From the NCBI GenBank assembly GCA_900618795.1, contig UYJD01000019.1:248001-312000 (forward strand): DNA of 64,000 bases, given 5' to 3'. Positions within the stretch are counted from its first letter, which is position 1. Every line of letters starts with the position of its first letter. The DNA is from Cyanodermella asteris (taxonomy: Eukaryota; Ascomycota; Lecanoromycetes; Ostropales; Stictidaceae). Of this stretch, positions 53,994 through 64,000 are shown piece by piece. A program made the position numbers and the translations under genes. The notes under the pieces are model-generated. The model saw nothing but the letters and a program-made list of their open reading frames with translations, did no database searches and was not told where the DNA came from.

Positions 53994-54851
53994 ATGGCGC
54001 ACAGACCACCCAGCCTCGAATCGGGTCGTCTGCATCCAACATCCCCACTCGCAACCGAGACCTTGATCGGCACAGAGCTCGACAACGACATTCAGACGAT
54101 GCGACGTCGAATGAACACAGCATCGCGCAGTGTGCGAGTGCCAGAAGCCGAAGTTCCACCCACGGCACCCGACTGGAAATCACGATCCCCGTCCATCTTC
54201 CTGAAACTCCTAGACAACATACCGCTGTTGCCTCCACAGATCAGGGCTCCTCTGAAGTCGTTCACGTTCCTGACCAGAGTGATCCTGAGAAACCCAAAGA
54301 CCGCCAAGCGGTACAGTCTTCTGACTGTCGAATACTTTTGGAAGATTTTTTGGAGGTCCTTCAAGGTGGTCGTGTACATTCTTACCCTGGCACCGTTGGC
54401 GGTGCTGTCGCTCGTCTTCTGGCTGGGCCTGGCGATCAGGACGTACGCCTTGTGGAATAGGTGCTCTTGGGTAGGCAGCCCCGTCGGACACCACAGTTGC
54501 TTGCTGCCCATGGTCAAACCGTTGGTCGAACAGGTCGAGGCTATCCGAGCGCCAGCCGTGTCGACCTACCCGTACGGCCTCTCGCCTATCGAGAGAATAG
54601 TCTTCGGCGTGATCGACCCATTGCGTCTCACGCCTCCGAAGCCTTCCTCGTCGCAAAAAGAGTCTTCGTTTGATTCCACTTCGAACATGTGGTCGGAGAA
54701 TCCGAAGGTCACGCAGTCAGGACCGCAGGAGAAGCCGCCATCAAGACTTTGGAAAGGGAGTTGGTCAAAGCCGCCGGTGTATCCTAAGGACTATGACTGG
54801 CTCAACCATAAATGGGATTATATCCCGCAGAGGCAGAAGAACCACCGCTAG
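53994..54851 (+). CDS. Unknown protein with one probable membrane segment
   Basis: A single exon of 285 aa from the ATG at 53994. The frame remains open upstream to 53730, but that part looks unlike protein. The N-terminal ~80 residues are polar. Residues ~85-125 are basic/aromatic (LTRVILRNPKTAKRYSLL, VEYFWKIFWRSFKV). About residues 124-153 form a strong hydrophobic segment (VVVYILTLAPLAVLSLVFWL). The C-terminal half is Pro/Ser/Lys/Trp-rich with PKDYDWLNHKWDYIPQRQK near the end. Hydrophobic and charged segments alternate as in a single-pass membrane protein. I do not recognise the family. It converges with the HET-domain gene, with 157 bp between stops. Confidence 0.55.
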   Translation: MAHRPPSLESGRLHPTSPLATETLIGTELDNDIQTMRRRMNTASRSVRVPEAEVPPTAPDWKSRSPSIFLKLLDNIPLLPPQIRAPLKSFTFLTRVILRNPKTAKRYSLLTVEYFWKIFWRSFKVVVYILTLAPLAVLSLVFWLGLAIRTYALWNRCSWVGSPVGHHSCLLPMVKPLVEQVEAIRAPAVSTYPYGLSPIERIVFGVIDPLRLTPPKPSSSQKESSFDSTSNMWSENPKVTQSGPQEKPPSRLWKGSWSKPPVYPKDYDWLNHKWDYIPQRQKNHR

Positions 54852-55008
54852 AGGAATAAAGCTACACCCGAGAAATCATCAGGTGGCATTAGACTTGGCC
54901 ATTGGCACGCATCCATGCTGTAGTCATTGCGTTCCCGTGCTCTCGCACGTCTCCGAGGTCGTATCCTCTCCTCGGGCTTGTGAGTTGCGTCGCTGTTTCT
55001 CGAGAGCC

Positions 55009-57257
55009 TCACACCAACAACAAGCCCTCTTTCACATTTTCATCATCCGCTTGCTTGATAGCTCGAAGCCAAGTCATGATTGCGCTCATGATGTCGTCGG
55101 TATCGTGCTCGCATATGGGGGTAAATCGCCTAGTAAATCGACCCAGCCGGGTGAAGCGTCGGATGGCTCGACCGCCCACATGGCTGGGCTTTTCCGCAAT
55201 GATCAAACCGTCGATCCGAGCTTCGACCGGACCATCATTTGGACCAGCACAGAAACGACAGATGATTGGCATGAGTTCACTCCCGGTCTGCGCACGCTGG
55301 TGACCGTCGACGTGGTCGAAGTTCATCGTCAGATTCTCTGTGACGCCGTCAGGGTCGTCGATACTCCGAGAGGGGGTACTCGTTTCGACATGGAAGAGAG
55401 GCCCATTGACAATCAGACCGTACTCGTTTTCCTCCGAGGGTGGATCTTCTAACGAATAATTAGGTCTGATCGTGCACAGCCAATGACATGGCTCAGTAAG
55501 TAAGCCTTCGTCGTGGATCTCGTACTGCGCGAAGGGCTTGACAGCACCACTCACAGAGGCCCAAGACCACGAAGGGGCGGTCAGCAAGCTTGGACAGCTA
55601 GGGGTCGGTTTTCGAGCCACCCACAAAAGGTCGTAGTGGAGATTTTGCAGCCACAAGCCACCCGTACTCTTGAGACCGCTGCCGTGAGTCCAGCAATCGC
55701 AGGCAGCCGATCTTGCACCTTGGTAATACCGCATGCAAAGTAAGTCTCCAGCAACAGGTTCCAGTTTGCCGTTATATAGGTCAACTGAAAGTCCTGATCA
55801 GTGGGTGTGGCATAGTACCAGTCCAAATCAGAAAGGCAACCTTGCTCAACACTACTACTATACTCGCAGCCCGCAGCTGAAGGAGCAGGTGCCGACAGCA
55901 GATTTCGAAATGCTCTTTTGATGGAGCACTTTGCTTTTGTGAATGGCTCCAACTCCATCCCCCCTGGCGCGTGACGATGCTCGAGAATCTTTGGTTTCAT
56001 AATATTGGTTGTCATGATCGCACACTCCCAGAAGATGCCCCTTTCGGTGAAGTATAGTACACGAGGCGCAAGCAGCCTTTCCTGGAGAACCCAGGCTCTC
56101 TGATTTAACGGTGAGCCCTGTATTATTCTGAGAGCCTGGCCGTAGTTGCAAATGTAGTCAATTGACAGGACCATTTCTGTCTTCCGAGTATGTGGTTCAG
56201 GGGAAGTGAATGAAATGGTTATAGGCATAGTGCATGAGGCCGAAGTACTCCATTCTTGGAGGGGAATCCGTATGCCGGAGCGACTACAATCTGCATCACA
56301 GACTGCTAGGTTGAGGTGGCCGTTCGCATAAACGAGGTGCATTTGGTCAACCTGTTCACGCCAGTCGTTGCGGCTTGCCTGGCTAACACCTTGGATTATG
56401 CATAGAGCGTCGATCCATAAAAACGAGAAATCGAGCATGTATGTCAGAGTTGCGGCGTCCTGGAACGTTTGTGGCAATGAAGAAAGAGAAACACCAGCGC
56501 GGAGACGTGGCATGGTCTCTTCAGTAAGCATGTATCTTGGTCCCTCTTTTCCCCATCGATGGCTCAACGTCAAGTATTGAACCTTTCGTGCTGCTTCAAA
56601 GTTGTCCATGAGTTGAACTTGCATGTCTCCAGACTCCGCTTTGAAGATGTGCAACAAGCGAGAAGGTATAAAGTCTTGGTCTGATGTTCGGCAGCTATGA
56701 TGATATGAAGCACATGGCTCAAGCCCGAGGGTCGTGATCTTCTTTGCCACGTATGATAAGTTAGTGGTGCGAATGTCTTCAGCATCACAAATGTCCGTGG
56801 TATCAATGCCGGTGCTAGATGGCTGTGTACTATACCTCCTTCGGTCCGGCAGCCGTCGAATTTGGCCTCTGGATTGAATTGTGACTCTTTCGAGACGAGG
56901 GATCTTTTCGAATCCTTGCGTATAGGCTAGATTCCAAGCGACGTTGACCTCGTACCGCTTGTCGTGTGTATGAACTGTCGCCTGGCGGTGACTATTTGGT
57001 CCGTTCGTACTGATTGACATATCGCTATGCTCCAGGATATCGCAACGAAGGAGAGACTTCAGCAAGACCCGGCAGTGTATGCAGCCAGCTCGTGCTGTCT
57101 GTTCAAGACGCTTTGAGGTCTTATGATGTTGATGTGTGATGATGTAGGGACCATATGGGTCGTTTCCTACAAGGCTGGCACCTTCGATGATGTATGGATC
57201 CCGGCGGATCACCTTGCATTCGAACAGAGCAGTGCATTGCTCGCAGCGTTGTTTCAT
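55009..57257 (-). CDS. HET-domain (heterokaryon incompatibility) protein, frame changes once
   Basis: The main frame (57257-55581) encodes ~558 aa and the C-terminal part continues in another frame (55734-55009). The start MKQRCEQCTALFECK is chosen because the preceding residues look unlike the family and a Cys motif follows. The HET domain lies in the middle, with YLTLSHRWGKEG, LPQTFQDAATLTYMLDF and FLWIDALCIIQ, then NQRAWVLQERLLAPRVLYF and DRLPAIAGLTAA. The second frame carries GLWLQNLHYDLLW and APSWSWASVSGAVK, which are the expected continuation. HET proteins control non-self recognition after hyphal fusion and can trigger local cell death. The frame change falls around 55660-55700. It may be natural loss of function, common in this polymorphic family, or a sequence error, since an N gap is 290 bp upstream of the start. 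Confidence 0.8.
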
Positions 57258-58429
57258 TGCGAATCTTGAAGCTCTTTTGCTTGGAGAATAGGATTTGATG
57301 ACAAGAAAGTAGGCACTAACAGCTTGATATCGGCTCATTGGTACAAGGCTGAGCTCAAGGCTAATGGACACCGCCGCTTTGTGGCGTGGACCACGAGACA
57401 TGACAGCACATAGCCTTCGCACCGGCTATTGCCGAGACTCACATACACATTTTTCAAAGGAAAGGACAGAAATGAAGAGAATACCCTTGTTTGACTTTTC
57501 TTTCACTGCTGCGACTCCTATGTGCGAATAGATACTGGTGTTGCAGNNNNNNNNNNNNNNNNNNNNNNNNNNNNNNNNNNNNNNNNNNNNNNNNNNNNNN
57601 NNNNNNNNNNNNNNNNNNNNNNNNNNNNNNNNNNNNNNNNNNNNNNNNNNNNNNNNNNNNNNNNNNNNNNNNNNNNNNNNNNNNNNNNNNNNNNNNNNNN
57701 NNNNNNNNNNNNNNNNNNNNNNNNNNNNNNNNNNNNNNNNNNNNNNNNNNNNNNNNNNNNNNNNNNNNNNNNNNNNNNNNNNNNNNNNNNNNNNNNNNNN
57801 NNNNNNNNNNNNNNNNNNNNNNNNNNNNNNNNNNNNNNNNNNNNNNNNNNNNNNNNNNNNNNNNNNNACCCGTGCCCGCGTTACAATCATGCGTCCAACC
57901 ACTGGTAGATTGAAAACCTCCTCGTTCAACATTGTTTTGTTTGCGATTGCTGAATCCTCAAGACGAGGACAGCGAGATCGACGTCTAGCGCAAACTTGAA
58001 GAAGTGCGAACATATCTAAGATGTACACAAACGTTAGTGTCACTTTACGCAATTTGAAACCGTGGTCGTTTCCACTCATCGCAGGACTCAACTCCGGGTG
58101 CCCCTCCACCCCGGAGTGCCTTTCCGGCTGTCTCCTTCGGTTGGCAGCTCTATAGTCTGGCGAATCTGGACATCGAGAGAGAGAGAGAGAGAGAGATTGA
58201 ATTCCGAGTTTCAATTAGAGGCAGCTTACCACGTAAACCGATGTGATGCCTTGTCAAGAATTCGTAGTCTTGATCATAATGGTTACCATTCAGCCGCAGC
58301 TCCAGGCCAGAGACTGCTCTCACCCACTCGGGTACCAATGTCAAAACGACATATCCGTCGTCCACCTCTCGCCCTTGAATTCAAAACCTGTCAAGCTCCA
58401 GTTCCAATTCCAGCTTAGCTTAGCTCAGC
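57258..58429. other. Intergenic with an assembly gap and a (GA)n tract
   Basis: About 1.2 kb including 321 N. A perfect (GA)11 microsatellite lies at 58175-58196. Nothing else is recognised. The HET promoter and the 3' end of RUB1 lie here. Confidence 0.35.
57547..57867. other. Assembly gap (321 N)
   Basis: An uninterrupted run of N. Its non-round length suggests an estimated gap, in contrast to the 25-N gap at 24982. Confidence 0.97.
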
Positions 58430-58967
58430 TCAGCAGCCACCACGAAGGGCCAAAACCAGGTGAAGCGTAGCACCGCCCTCGAGGTTATACTCCGCAGCCG
58501 TCTTGTCGTCGCTCCTATCAATCAAATCAGCAAAAGGTCCTGAACCCACTACCCAAAAGGCAGGACACGCAGAAAACTCACATTTGCTTGCCGCCGTAGA
58601 TGAGTCGCTGCTGGACCGGTGGGATGCCCTCCTTCTCCTCGACCCGCTCCTTGATGCGCGAGACCTTGTAATCGGCTTCGATGTCTAGCACGATCTCCTT
58701 GCCGGTGAGAGTGCGGACCCTGCGAGGAAAGCTCGTTAGCAAAGCATGTCCTTGAGATACACAGAAAGACAAAAATAATGGCTGTGGAGAGTGTGATTAT
58801 CCGAGGTTGAGATAGATCAAGTCTTGGGGTTTCGATATTCGGTCGACCTTGCTTGTGATCCCGTGGTTCACGGCACAACGTGAAACCCCGTCGTTGGCCT
58901 GAGCTGATAGATTCCAAGCCTCGATCCTTGTAAACATATAGGGATCAAGAGCTTACTTGATGTTCAT
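58430..58967 (-). CDS. RUB1: Ubiquitin-like modifier RUB1/NEDD8
   Basis: Three exons on the minus strand (58967-58957, 58719-58582, 58514-58430) give 77 aa. Exon 1 is only 11 nt (ATGAACATCAA). A 237-nt intron (GTAAGC, TGCTAAC branch, CGCAG) and a 67-nt intron (GTGAGT...GATAG) follow. The assembled start [20 protein letters not shown] and the segments [29 protein letters not shown] and [11 protein letters not shown] match NEDD8 almost exactly. Ala at the position of Arg72 of ubiquitin (ALRGG instead of RLRGG) is the diagnostic feature of NEDD8/RUB1. Processing after Gly-Gly removes a single C-terminal Cys. RUB1 modifies cullins and activates SCF-type ubiquitin ligases. The gene is too exon-split to appear as one open frame, but all junctions keep phase. 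Confidence 0.93.
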
Positions 58968-60155
58968 CTTGACAATTTCCTTGTGAAAGTTGCCTCGGAG
59001 GTTGTGTGTAGGTGGGCAGCTGGTATTGAAGATGCTGCCGAGAACGGGGTGCGCCGAAACGCAATTCTCTCTCTTGTCTGGCGGTAGAATTCGTCCGACT
59101 GGCAGTATGGAGATCGAAAAGGATCACAGGTTGCTTGCTATTGAAGTTGTAGGATGCACCGTGTCGCAGAATGCAGTGTTGGCGGCTTATCAGGCAGCGT
59201 AAGCCGACAATGAGTGCTGCTGACTTGTGAGTTGCCTGGCGGGGCCCGGTCATTCTATTCATCCGCGCCGCTCAATATCCGCGCGCTACGAAGTGTCACG
59301 AATCTGCATTCCAGTCTTGCTGACTCAAATTGGCTACAATCCATATCGAGTGACTTTGACTTTTTCATCTGTGAACGACTGACTCGTATCATATTCAGTC
59401 ACAGAGCTCAGGTCACACGCAAGAGTAAAGTCTACTATCAGAGCATGACTTTCTGTCGAGTCCTGTAACTTTGTTTCTAAGTGAGCCTACGAATCCCACG
59501 CTCATTGTGTATATGTGCCTTCACCCATCAAATAAAAACAGCCAGAATGCCAACCTTCCATCTGGAAACAGCCATTCACATCCCAGACAATTTCATCATG
59601 CCAGAAAAAAGCCGCATCCTGGGGAAACACCCTCGTCAGCAAATCGCTGGCGGCAAGCAGGGGTTTCCCTTTTCGGACTCCTAGAACTCCCAAATTCGCA
59701 GAACAAAGCCTGTCCAAGCAAGTGAATAGGGCGGATCTATTCAATGCCCGGTGCAAAAGAAATGAAACATGTCCTCCCAAGATGATCAAAATCCAACGGC
59801 TTTCGCTGGGGTCTCTTTGTCGTCGCTCCAATGTAAAAAGAGTGATTGCGGCCGTTGCGGGCAATGAAAACCGGTTCGAATGTCGCGCGACCAGCGAGAG
59901 ACGGTTTCGTAAGGCCGTTATTGCGAAGTGAAAATTAGTACAGATGTGCCTCCGATGTCGTGGGAAATGCAGTTTATAGTGGTGTGAGAGTGGATCGGTC
60001 GTAGGGAAGGTTGAAAGGACTTCCAGATGTGACGGGGCGCAATAAGACGATATCTGGGACGAGTCGGGTATATTGCGCTAAAGCAAAGAAGAGGAGAGCA
60101 ATGGTGACGACAACGACCTCGAAAGTCTCGACAAATTCTCGTTTCGACGGCAGGC
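58968..60155. other. Intergenic region between RUB1 and the Zn2Cys6 gene
   Basis: About 1.2 kb. A minus-strand frame just after the regulator's stop (60159-59974) encodes a hydrophobic stretch but shows no family resemblance. No repeat or RNA gene was seen. It contains the RUB1 promoter and the 3' UTR of the regulator. Confidence 0.3.
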
Positions 60156-63100
60156 TCATGTTACGGACGAGAACGAGCTGACGAGGTTGGTCAGTGGCGT
60201 GGGCTGTGCTTGTGTGGGCGTAGCCATCGATGACCCGGGCATTTGCTGAGAGTGCGATGTGCCGTTAGTCAACACCTGCTCACCAGCCCTGTTCTTGGAC
60301 TCGTTGATGATGCTGTGATATACCCATTCGAGAATGACACCATCCTGCTTGAGCGTCGTCGAGATCGGGGCATGAGAGCGCAAGAACTTGATTGTACGAC
60401 GGAGGAGGGCCAAGAGTTTGCCTCGTTCGATCAGCGTTGACATGTATGACTTGTACACGGCAGAGAGGACGAGCATGTTACCAAACTGCGCGTGGGCAGT
60501 ACCGAAGATGTTGGTGACGCAGAGTCTTTGTTTGATGTTGCGGCCACCTTGGTCGAAGATGATGCCGTCGAAAGCGACGGTACTGTGTATAGCGCTCTTG
60601 ACGCACATCTTGCAACTTTTGAGGATGCGCGTTTGCTTGTCGGTAAGATCCGCGTCGGTCGGCCCCAGATCATCGAGAGGATCCTCGGCGTCGCCTTGAT
60701 TGTTACTCCGCCAGTAGCCAGTAGGCCATTCGCCTTCGGCCATGTTGTGCAGTGCATGATACAGGCTGGGCCGGTGCACAATGTATCGAGCACCATAGTA
60801 CTTGGCGCGGAGACGTGCTTCGTTCATGTCTGAGCTCGGTTCGTCGTCATCGTTCCATGTCATGCTGTGGGTGAGTGTCTGTCGCCAGTTCTTGATACAT
60901 TCGTCGAAGAATTCTTGCTGGCGCAGCTCGACCATACCAGTGTCCGATGGCTTCGTAGGATACAGGTTGGCCTGAATGTCGTTCAATAACGTACGCATCG
61001 AGAGCTGGTAGCTGTAGAACATTTCAGTCTTGTCCATGGAGCCTATCCGTTCGTGGATGATTCTGTTCTCGTCTGCGACTCCCCTAGGCAGACCGATTGG
61101 GTTGCCCATGACTCGCTGTGCGTGTACCCGGTCGATGCCACTACTCTGAACATCGAGCTCGGCAATGATGTCGCTCTCGAGCTGTAACGCGGTATAGAAG
61201 ACAAAGCGAATAATGTTGGCGGCATCAGGATTCCGCTTCGTCTCGGCGTCGAGATACTCTTCACGAACATGGAAGCGAGCAACGCGACAGGCATTTTGCA
61301 GCCAGGCCCAACTTTCAAGCACACAACCATTCTGAGAGCAGTAAAGAGCGGCGAGAATGAATGCCTGAGCGTGCGCTACCTCGTTACCACCATGAAGGAC
61401 ACCCAGGATCTCGACCGCGCGGACGTAGTAAGCCAGACCGGGAACCACGTCGACGTTTCTGTCGCCGGGTCGCATGGGACGCTGTCCTTGGGTGTCGCTC
61501 GGCGTGGCGCCAGAGGGTGCCGTCACGCTAGTACTGCTAGATGTCGGTGCGCCGCGATCACTGATACTCATCGGGCTAGGAATGCTGGAGCCGGCGTCGC
61601 GAAGTGGTGAATCTGCATTGGCGGGTGATTCGGCCTTGATAGGCAGGGATGGGGCAGCCATTGCCCTGCTGGCGGGCGCCGCTAGACTCGATTCCAGAAC
61701 GGGCGGCACAGGCCCCGGAAGCGGGTCTGAATATTCGCAGATTTTTCCCAGGGCGAGGACGAGAAGAACAATTGCTGTGCTGATACGCCGCTCGAGAGGT
61801 TGGTCTTGAACCTTGCCTCCTCCACGTCCACCAGCGCCGCTAGGAGTGCCTGGATTGTTTTCAAAATCAGCCGAGTATTTGCGCTTTGTTGCTCTTGGTG
61901 GTTCGCGCATCACATTCTTGAGGTAAGGCGAGCTTTGATGGCTGCTGACGGAGCCAGGATTCGCCTGACGATGCACGCGATCGAACATCAGCCGCAGATG
62001 GGCGAGGTTGAGGAACGGATGCAGCATGTGAATGTGCTGCTTGTACTTGTCCATCAGAGTCATCATCATAGACCACTCCAGATTGAGCGTTCCATCGAGC
62101 GTGAGTCCACCAAGACTTTCGTCTCTGCCGCCGAAGAATTTGCCTTCTGAAAGGTATGGACGACCCAGGTCGGTGCCCCATATATCTTGTGATGTGACAA
62201 TGTCGTCCGTTGCCGGACTGGCCGGGCTGCCAGGTGCGGGAGGCACGAAACCTTCAAACCGATCCTGGCTCTGTCCTCGACCGTAATAGTGCAAGACGCC
62301 CTTCTGTTCCTCGAGTTTCATCACATAGTTCTCGTCGAGTTGATAGCCGTTAAGAATGTCCTTGATCTTGCTCCACCGGAAGAGGCGATGAGCACCAGTG
62401 GTGTGGGAAATCGTGACAGGACCGCCGGACTCGCCGATGGTATTTCCTTCGCCCGTGCTTGTAATGACGCCGCTAGCTGTCCACCTCGACTGATCGTATG
62501 CCAACGATCCTCCAAGGCGTTGACGCTTGGCGGGGTGACTCTCGCTTGGTGTCGAGGGATGGGCGTTGTTACTCGAAGGTCGAATTTGGGCAGTGATGGA
62601 TCCGCCCTCTTGACCCTGCTGTTGGAGAAGTAAAGCCAACACTTGTTGAATTTGCTGCTCCATCTTGTCAAGGCGATCGTCGTGACCCGCTTGACCCTGC
62701 TTGATGGAGTCGTACTTGTCCATAATCTCCTTCTGTGCGCGTTCGTGCTTGGCCGGGGGGATGTCCTTGTACTTGCACTCGGCGTTATTATCTTTGCAGT
62801 GCCCGCACTGAGGTTTGCCTTCATCGCACTTTGCCTTACGGGCGCGACAATTCTCGCATGCCTAATCATGGTCAGAGACGGTGAAGCGGGAACATTAGTA
62901 GAGATCTCACCTGCGTGGCTCTTGCGTTCTTCTTAGGGCCCTGAAGCGGCCCCATTCCTTGATAGTTGTTGTATACGGGAGTATTGGGCGGATAATCCAT
63001 TGGGGGACCGGCATACTGTGCATGAGCCAGAGGCGCGCCTCCTGGAGGTGGTGCTGTTCCCATAGTGTGAGGGTTGTGGGGGCCTCCGGGCGGTGGCTGG

Positions 63101-63729
63101 TTCATGGGCATTGCATGATAGTTTCCGTTGGGTTGTTGAGGGTCGGGGTTCATATAAGGGCCGGCACCAGGATCTACCGGGGCCATGTCTCCCGGATGGC
63201 CGGTATGACTTGGACCATATGGCTGCCCGTAGTCCTGACCGAATTCCGTATTGACGGGTCTCATCGTTGGCTGGGGAATATGCTGCGCCTGCTGCGCGTC
63301 GTCTGGAGAGCGCGCAGGGCCGGGCATGGCACCGCTCTCGCGGCGGAGAGGATGATGGGCTCCTGGCTCGGCAAAGGGCGGGCGTACGTCGCGATTCGGA
63401 GTGCTGTACCCAGAGCCCGGCTGCCCATATTGGGGTTGCTGCTGGGGCGGCGCTGTCGGCGGCTGCTGCTGCTGCTGTTGATGTTGATGTTGGTGTTGCT
63501 GCTGCTGCTGGTCTGCGGGATTCCGGGCGTCGTAGGGTGAGGGCGGTACCTGGCTGTAGGCCGGATGAGGGAGAGGGGCGCCACCGAAAGTGGCGTTGTG
63601 TAACTGAAGTTGCGGTGTCGGGGGAGCTGTACGCTGATTGTAATGCTGGTGCTGCATACGCTGGATTGATGCGTTCCCGGCCGAATCCAATCGTTGTCGC
63701 TTGACAGCCTCGGAACCTATATCCTCCAT
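60156..63729 (-). CDS. Large Zn2Cys6 fungal transcription factor with long Gln/Pro-rich N-terminus
   Basis: Two exons on the minus strand (63729-62911, 62861-60156) give 1174 aa. The 49-nt intron (GTGAGA...GATTAG) joins KNARATQ to ACENCRARKAKC. The Zn2Cys6 cluster is at Cys275, 278, 285, 292, 295 and 302 (spacing 2-6-6-2-6). It is followed by a basic linker and a coiled coil (about residues 320-345, LDKMEQQIQQVLALLLQQQ) for dimerisation. The first 270 residues are rich in Gln, Pro, Gly and His, with a Q/H run at 74-89. Residues ~550-900 carry the fungal-specific transcription factor domain (LNLAHLRLMFDRVHRQ, RRISTAIVLLVLALGKICEY, AQAFILAALYCSQNG, SWAWLQNACRVARFHVR). It binds DNA in the nucleus, probably as a dimer at CGG-containing sites; the target pathway cannot be told. 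The start ATG at 63729 lies just after a possible CTCAG acceptor, so a 5'-UTR intron is possible. Confidence 0.9.
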
Positions 63730-64000
63730 ATCAACCTGAGTAACGCAGGCTGCTCATCCATGGGCAAGAGCGCTGTAACGGCGGCCGTCCAGATTCGACC
63801 CTCTGCGGAAGGTGTAGCAGAGCGACGACTGGAGAGAAGGTGCGGACTCGAGGCAGCGTTTGTGCTTCTGCCGCACGCAACGGACGAAGCACTGTTCGGT
63901 CACGCAACGAATGCAGCAAGCCGCTCCAGGCAAATCAAACACCGGCAGCCGTGGCGAAGCTTTGGTGTATTTCCCCCCCTTGGTGGGCCTCTCCTGTCTT
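63730..64000. promoter_or_regulatory. Upstream region of the Zn2Cys6 gene
   Basis: The last 271 bp of the window. It contains the leader of the minus-strand regulator gene. A short Cys-rich minus-strand frame (63942-63754) has no ATG (it starts with GTG) and is not called. Confidence 0.3.

Noticed and set aside
54670-55452. 260-codon plus-strand frame overlapping the end of the one-TM gene
   Set aside because: It overlaps the end of the one-TM gene in another frame and runs antisense to the HET C-terminal part, with no motif.
58175-58196. (GA)11 tract
   Set aside because: An ordinary microsatellite; recorded in the intergenic entry but not interesting in itself.
59974-60159. Hydrophobic minus-strand frame just after the Zn2Cys6 gene stop
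   Set aside because: It overlaps the regulator's stop codon and has no family resemblance; it is more likely 3' UTR than a gene or exon.
63754-63942. Short Cys-rich minus-strand frame
   Set aside because: It starts only with GTG, is truncated by the window context and cannot be joined to the regulator with clear splice signals.
1-64000. Transposons, LTR elements or virus-like elements
   Set aside because: No reverse transcriptase, integrase, transposase or capsid-like frame and no long terminal repeats were recognised by eye.

Overview
The window looks like a chromosomal segment of a filamentous ascomycete, most probably a Dothideomycete. The evidence is short spliceosomal introns (mostly 48-150 nt, a few of 237-287 nt) with CTAAC/CTGAC branch points, GPI-anchored wall proteins, a SAT4/Pth11-type rhodopsin-fold membrane protein, a HET-domain gene, a flotillin of the FloA type and a RasB-type GTPase. 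Gene density is about one per 3 kb on both strands, with no operons. Two N gaps (24982-25006 and 57547-57867) mark it as a draft assembly.

Layout. Positions 1-6.5 kb hold a small GPI protein, the eRF1 methyltransferase MTQ2 (minus), a Ser/Pro-rich protein and a KEL3-type kelch protein. Positions 6.8-19 kb hold flotillin (minus), a disordered unknown, TIM17, an intronless P450 and a WW/FF-domain splicing factor (URN1 type). Positions 19-25 kb hold BYE1 (PHD-TFIIS-SPOC, minus), a ZNF830-like zinc-finger protein sharing a divergent promoter with it, and an MFS transporter whose 5' part is disrupted beside the first gap. Positions 25-35 kb are gene-poor: only rasB and then 6.8 kb without a recognisable gene, containing a degenerate 12-bp minisatellite. 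Positions 34.6-48.5 kb hold alternative oxidase, a conserved zinc-binding protein, a small secreted protein, a SAT4-type membrane protein and an ACSS3-type acyl-CoA synthetase. Positions 51.5-64 kb hold a second GPI protein, a one-TM unknown, a HET-domain gene with one frame change, RUB1/NEDD8 and a large Zn2Cys6 regulator.

The genes form no evident biosynthetic cluster. They are mainly conserved housekeeping or signalling genes (translation termination, mitochondrial import and respiration, splicing, Pol II elongation, neddylation, Ras signalling) mixed with surface or environment-facing genes. Exon structures were worked out by hand from splice signals and family conservation. Several starts rest on very short first exons (7 nt in BYE1, 11 nt in RUB1), and two introns use GC-AG boundaries (KEL3-like and rasB). 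I saw no convincing tRNA, rRNA, transposon or virus-like element.

I did not find an obviously new biological system. The most unusual signals are the 12-bp minisatellite at 33.4 kb, an in-frame 60-codon continuation after the stop of the 2832-3566 gene, the two GC-AG introns, and a conserved but uncharacterised protein with zinc-binding motifs at both ends.
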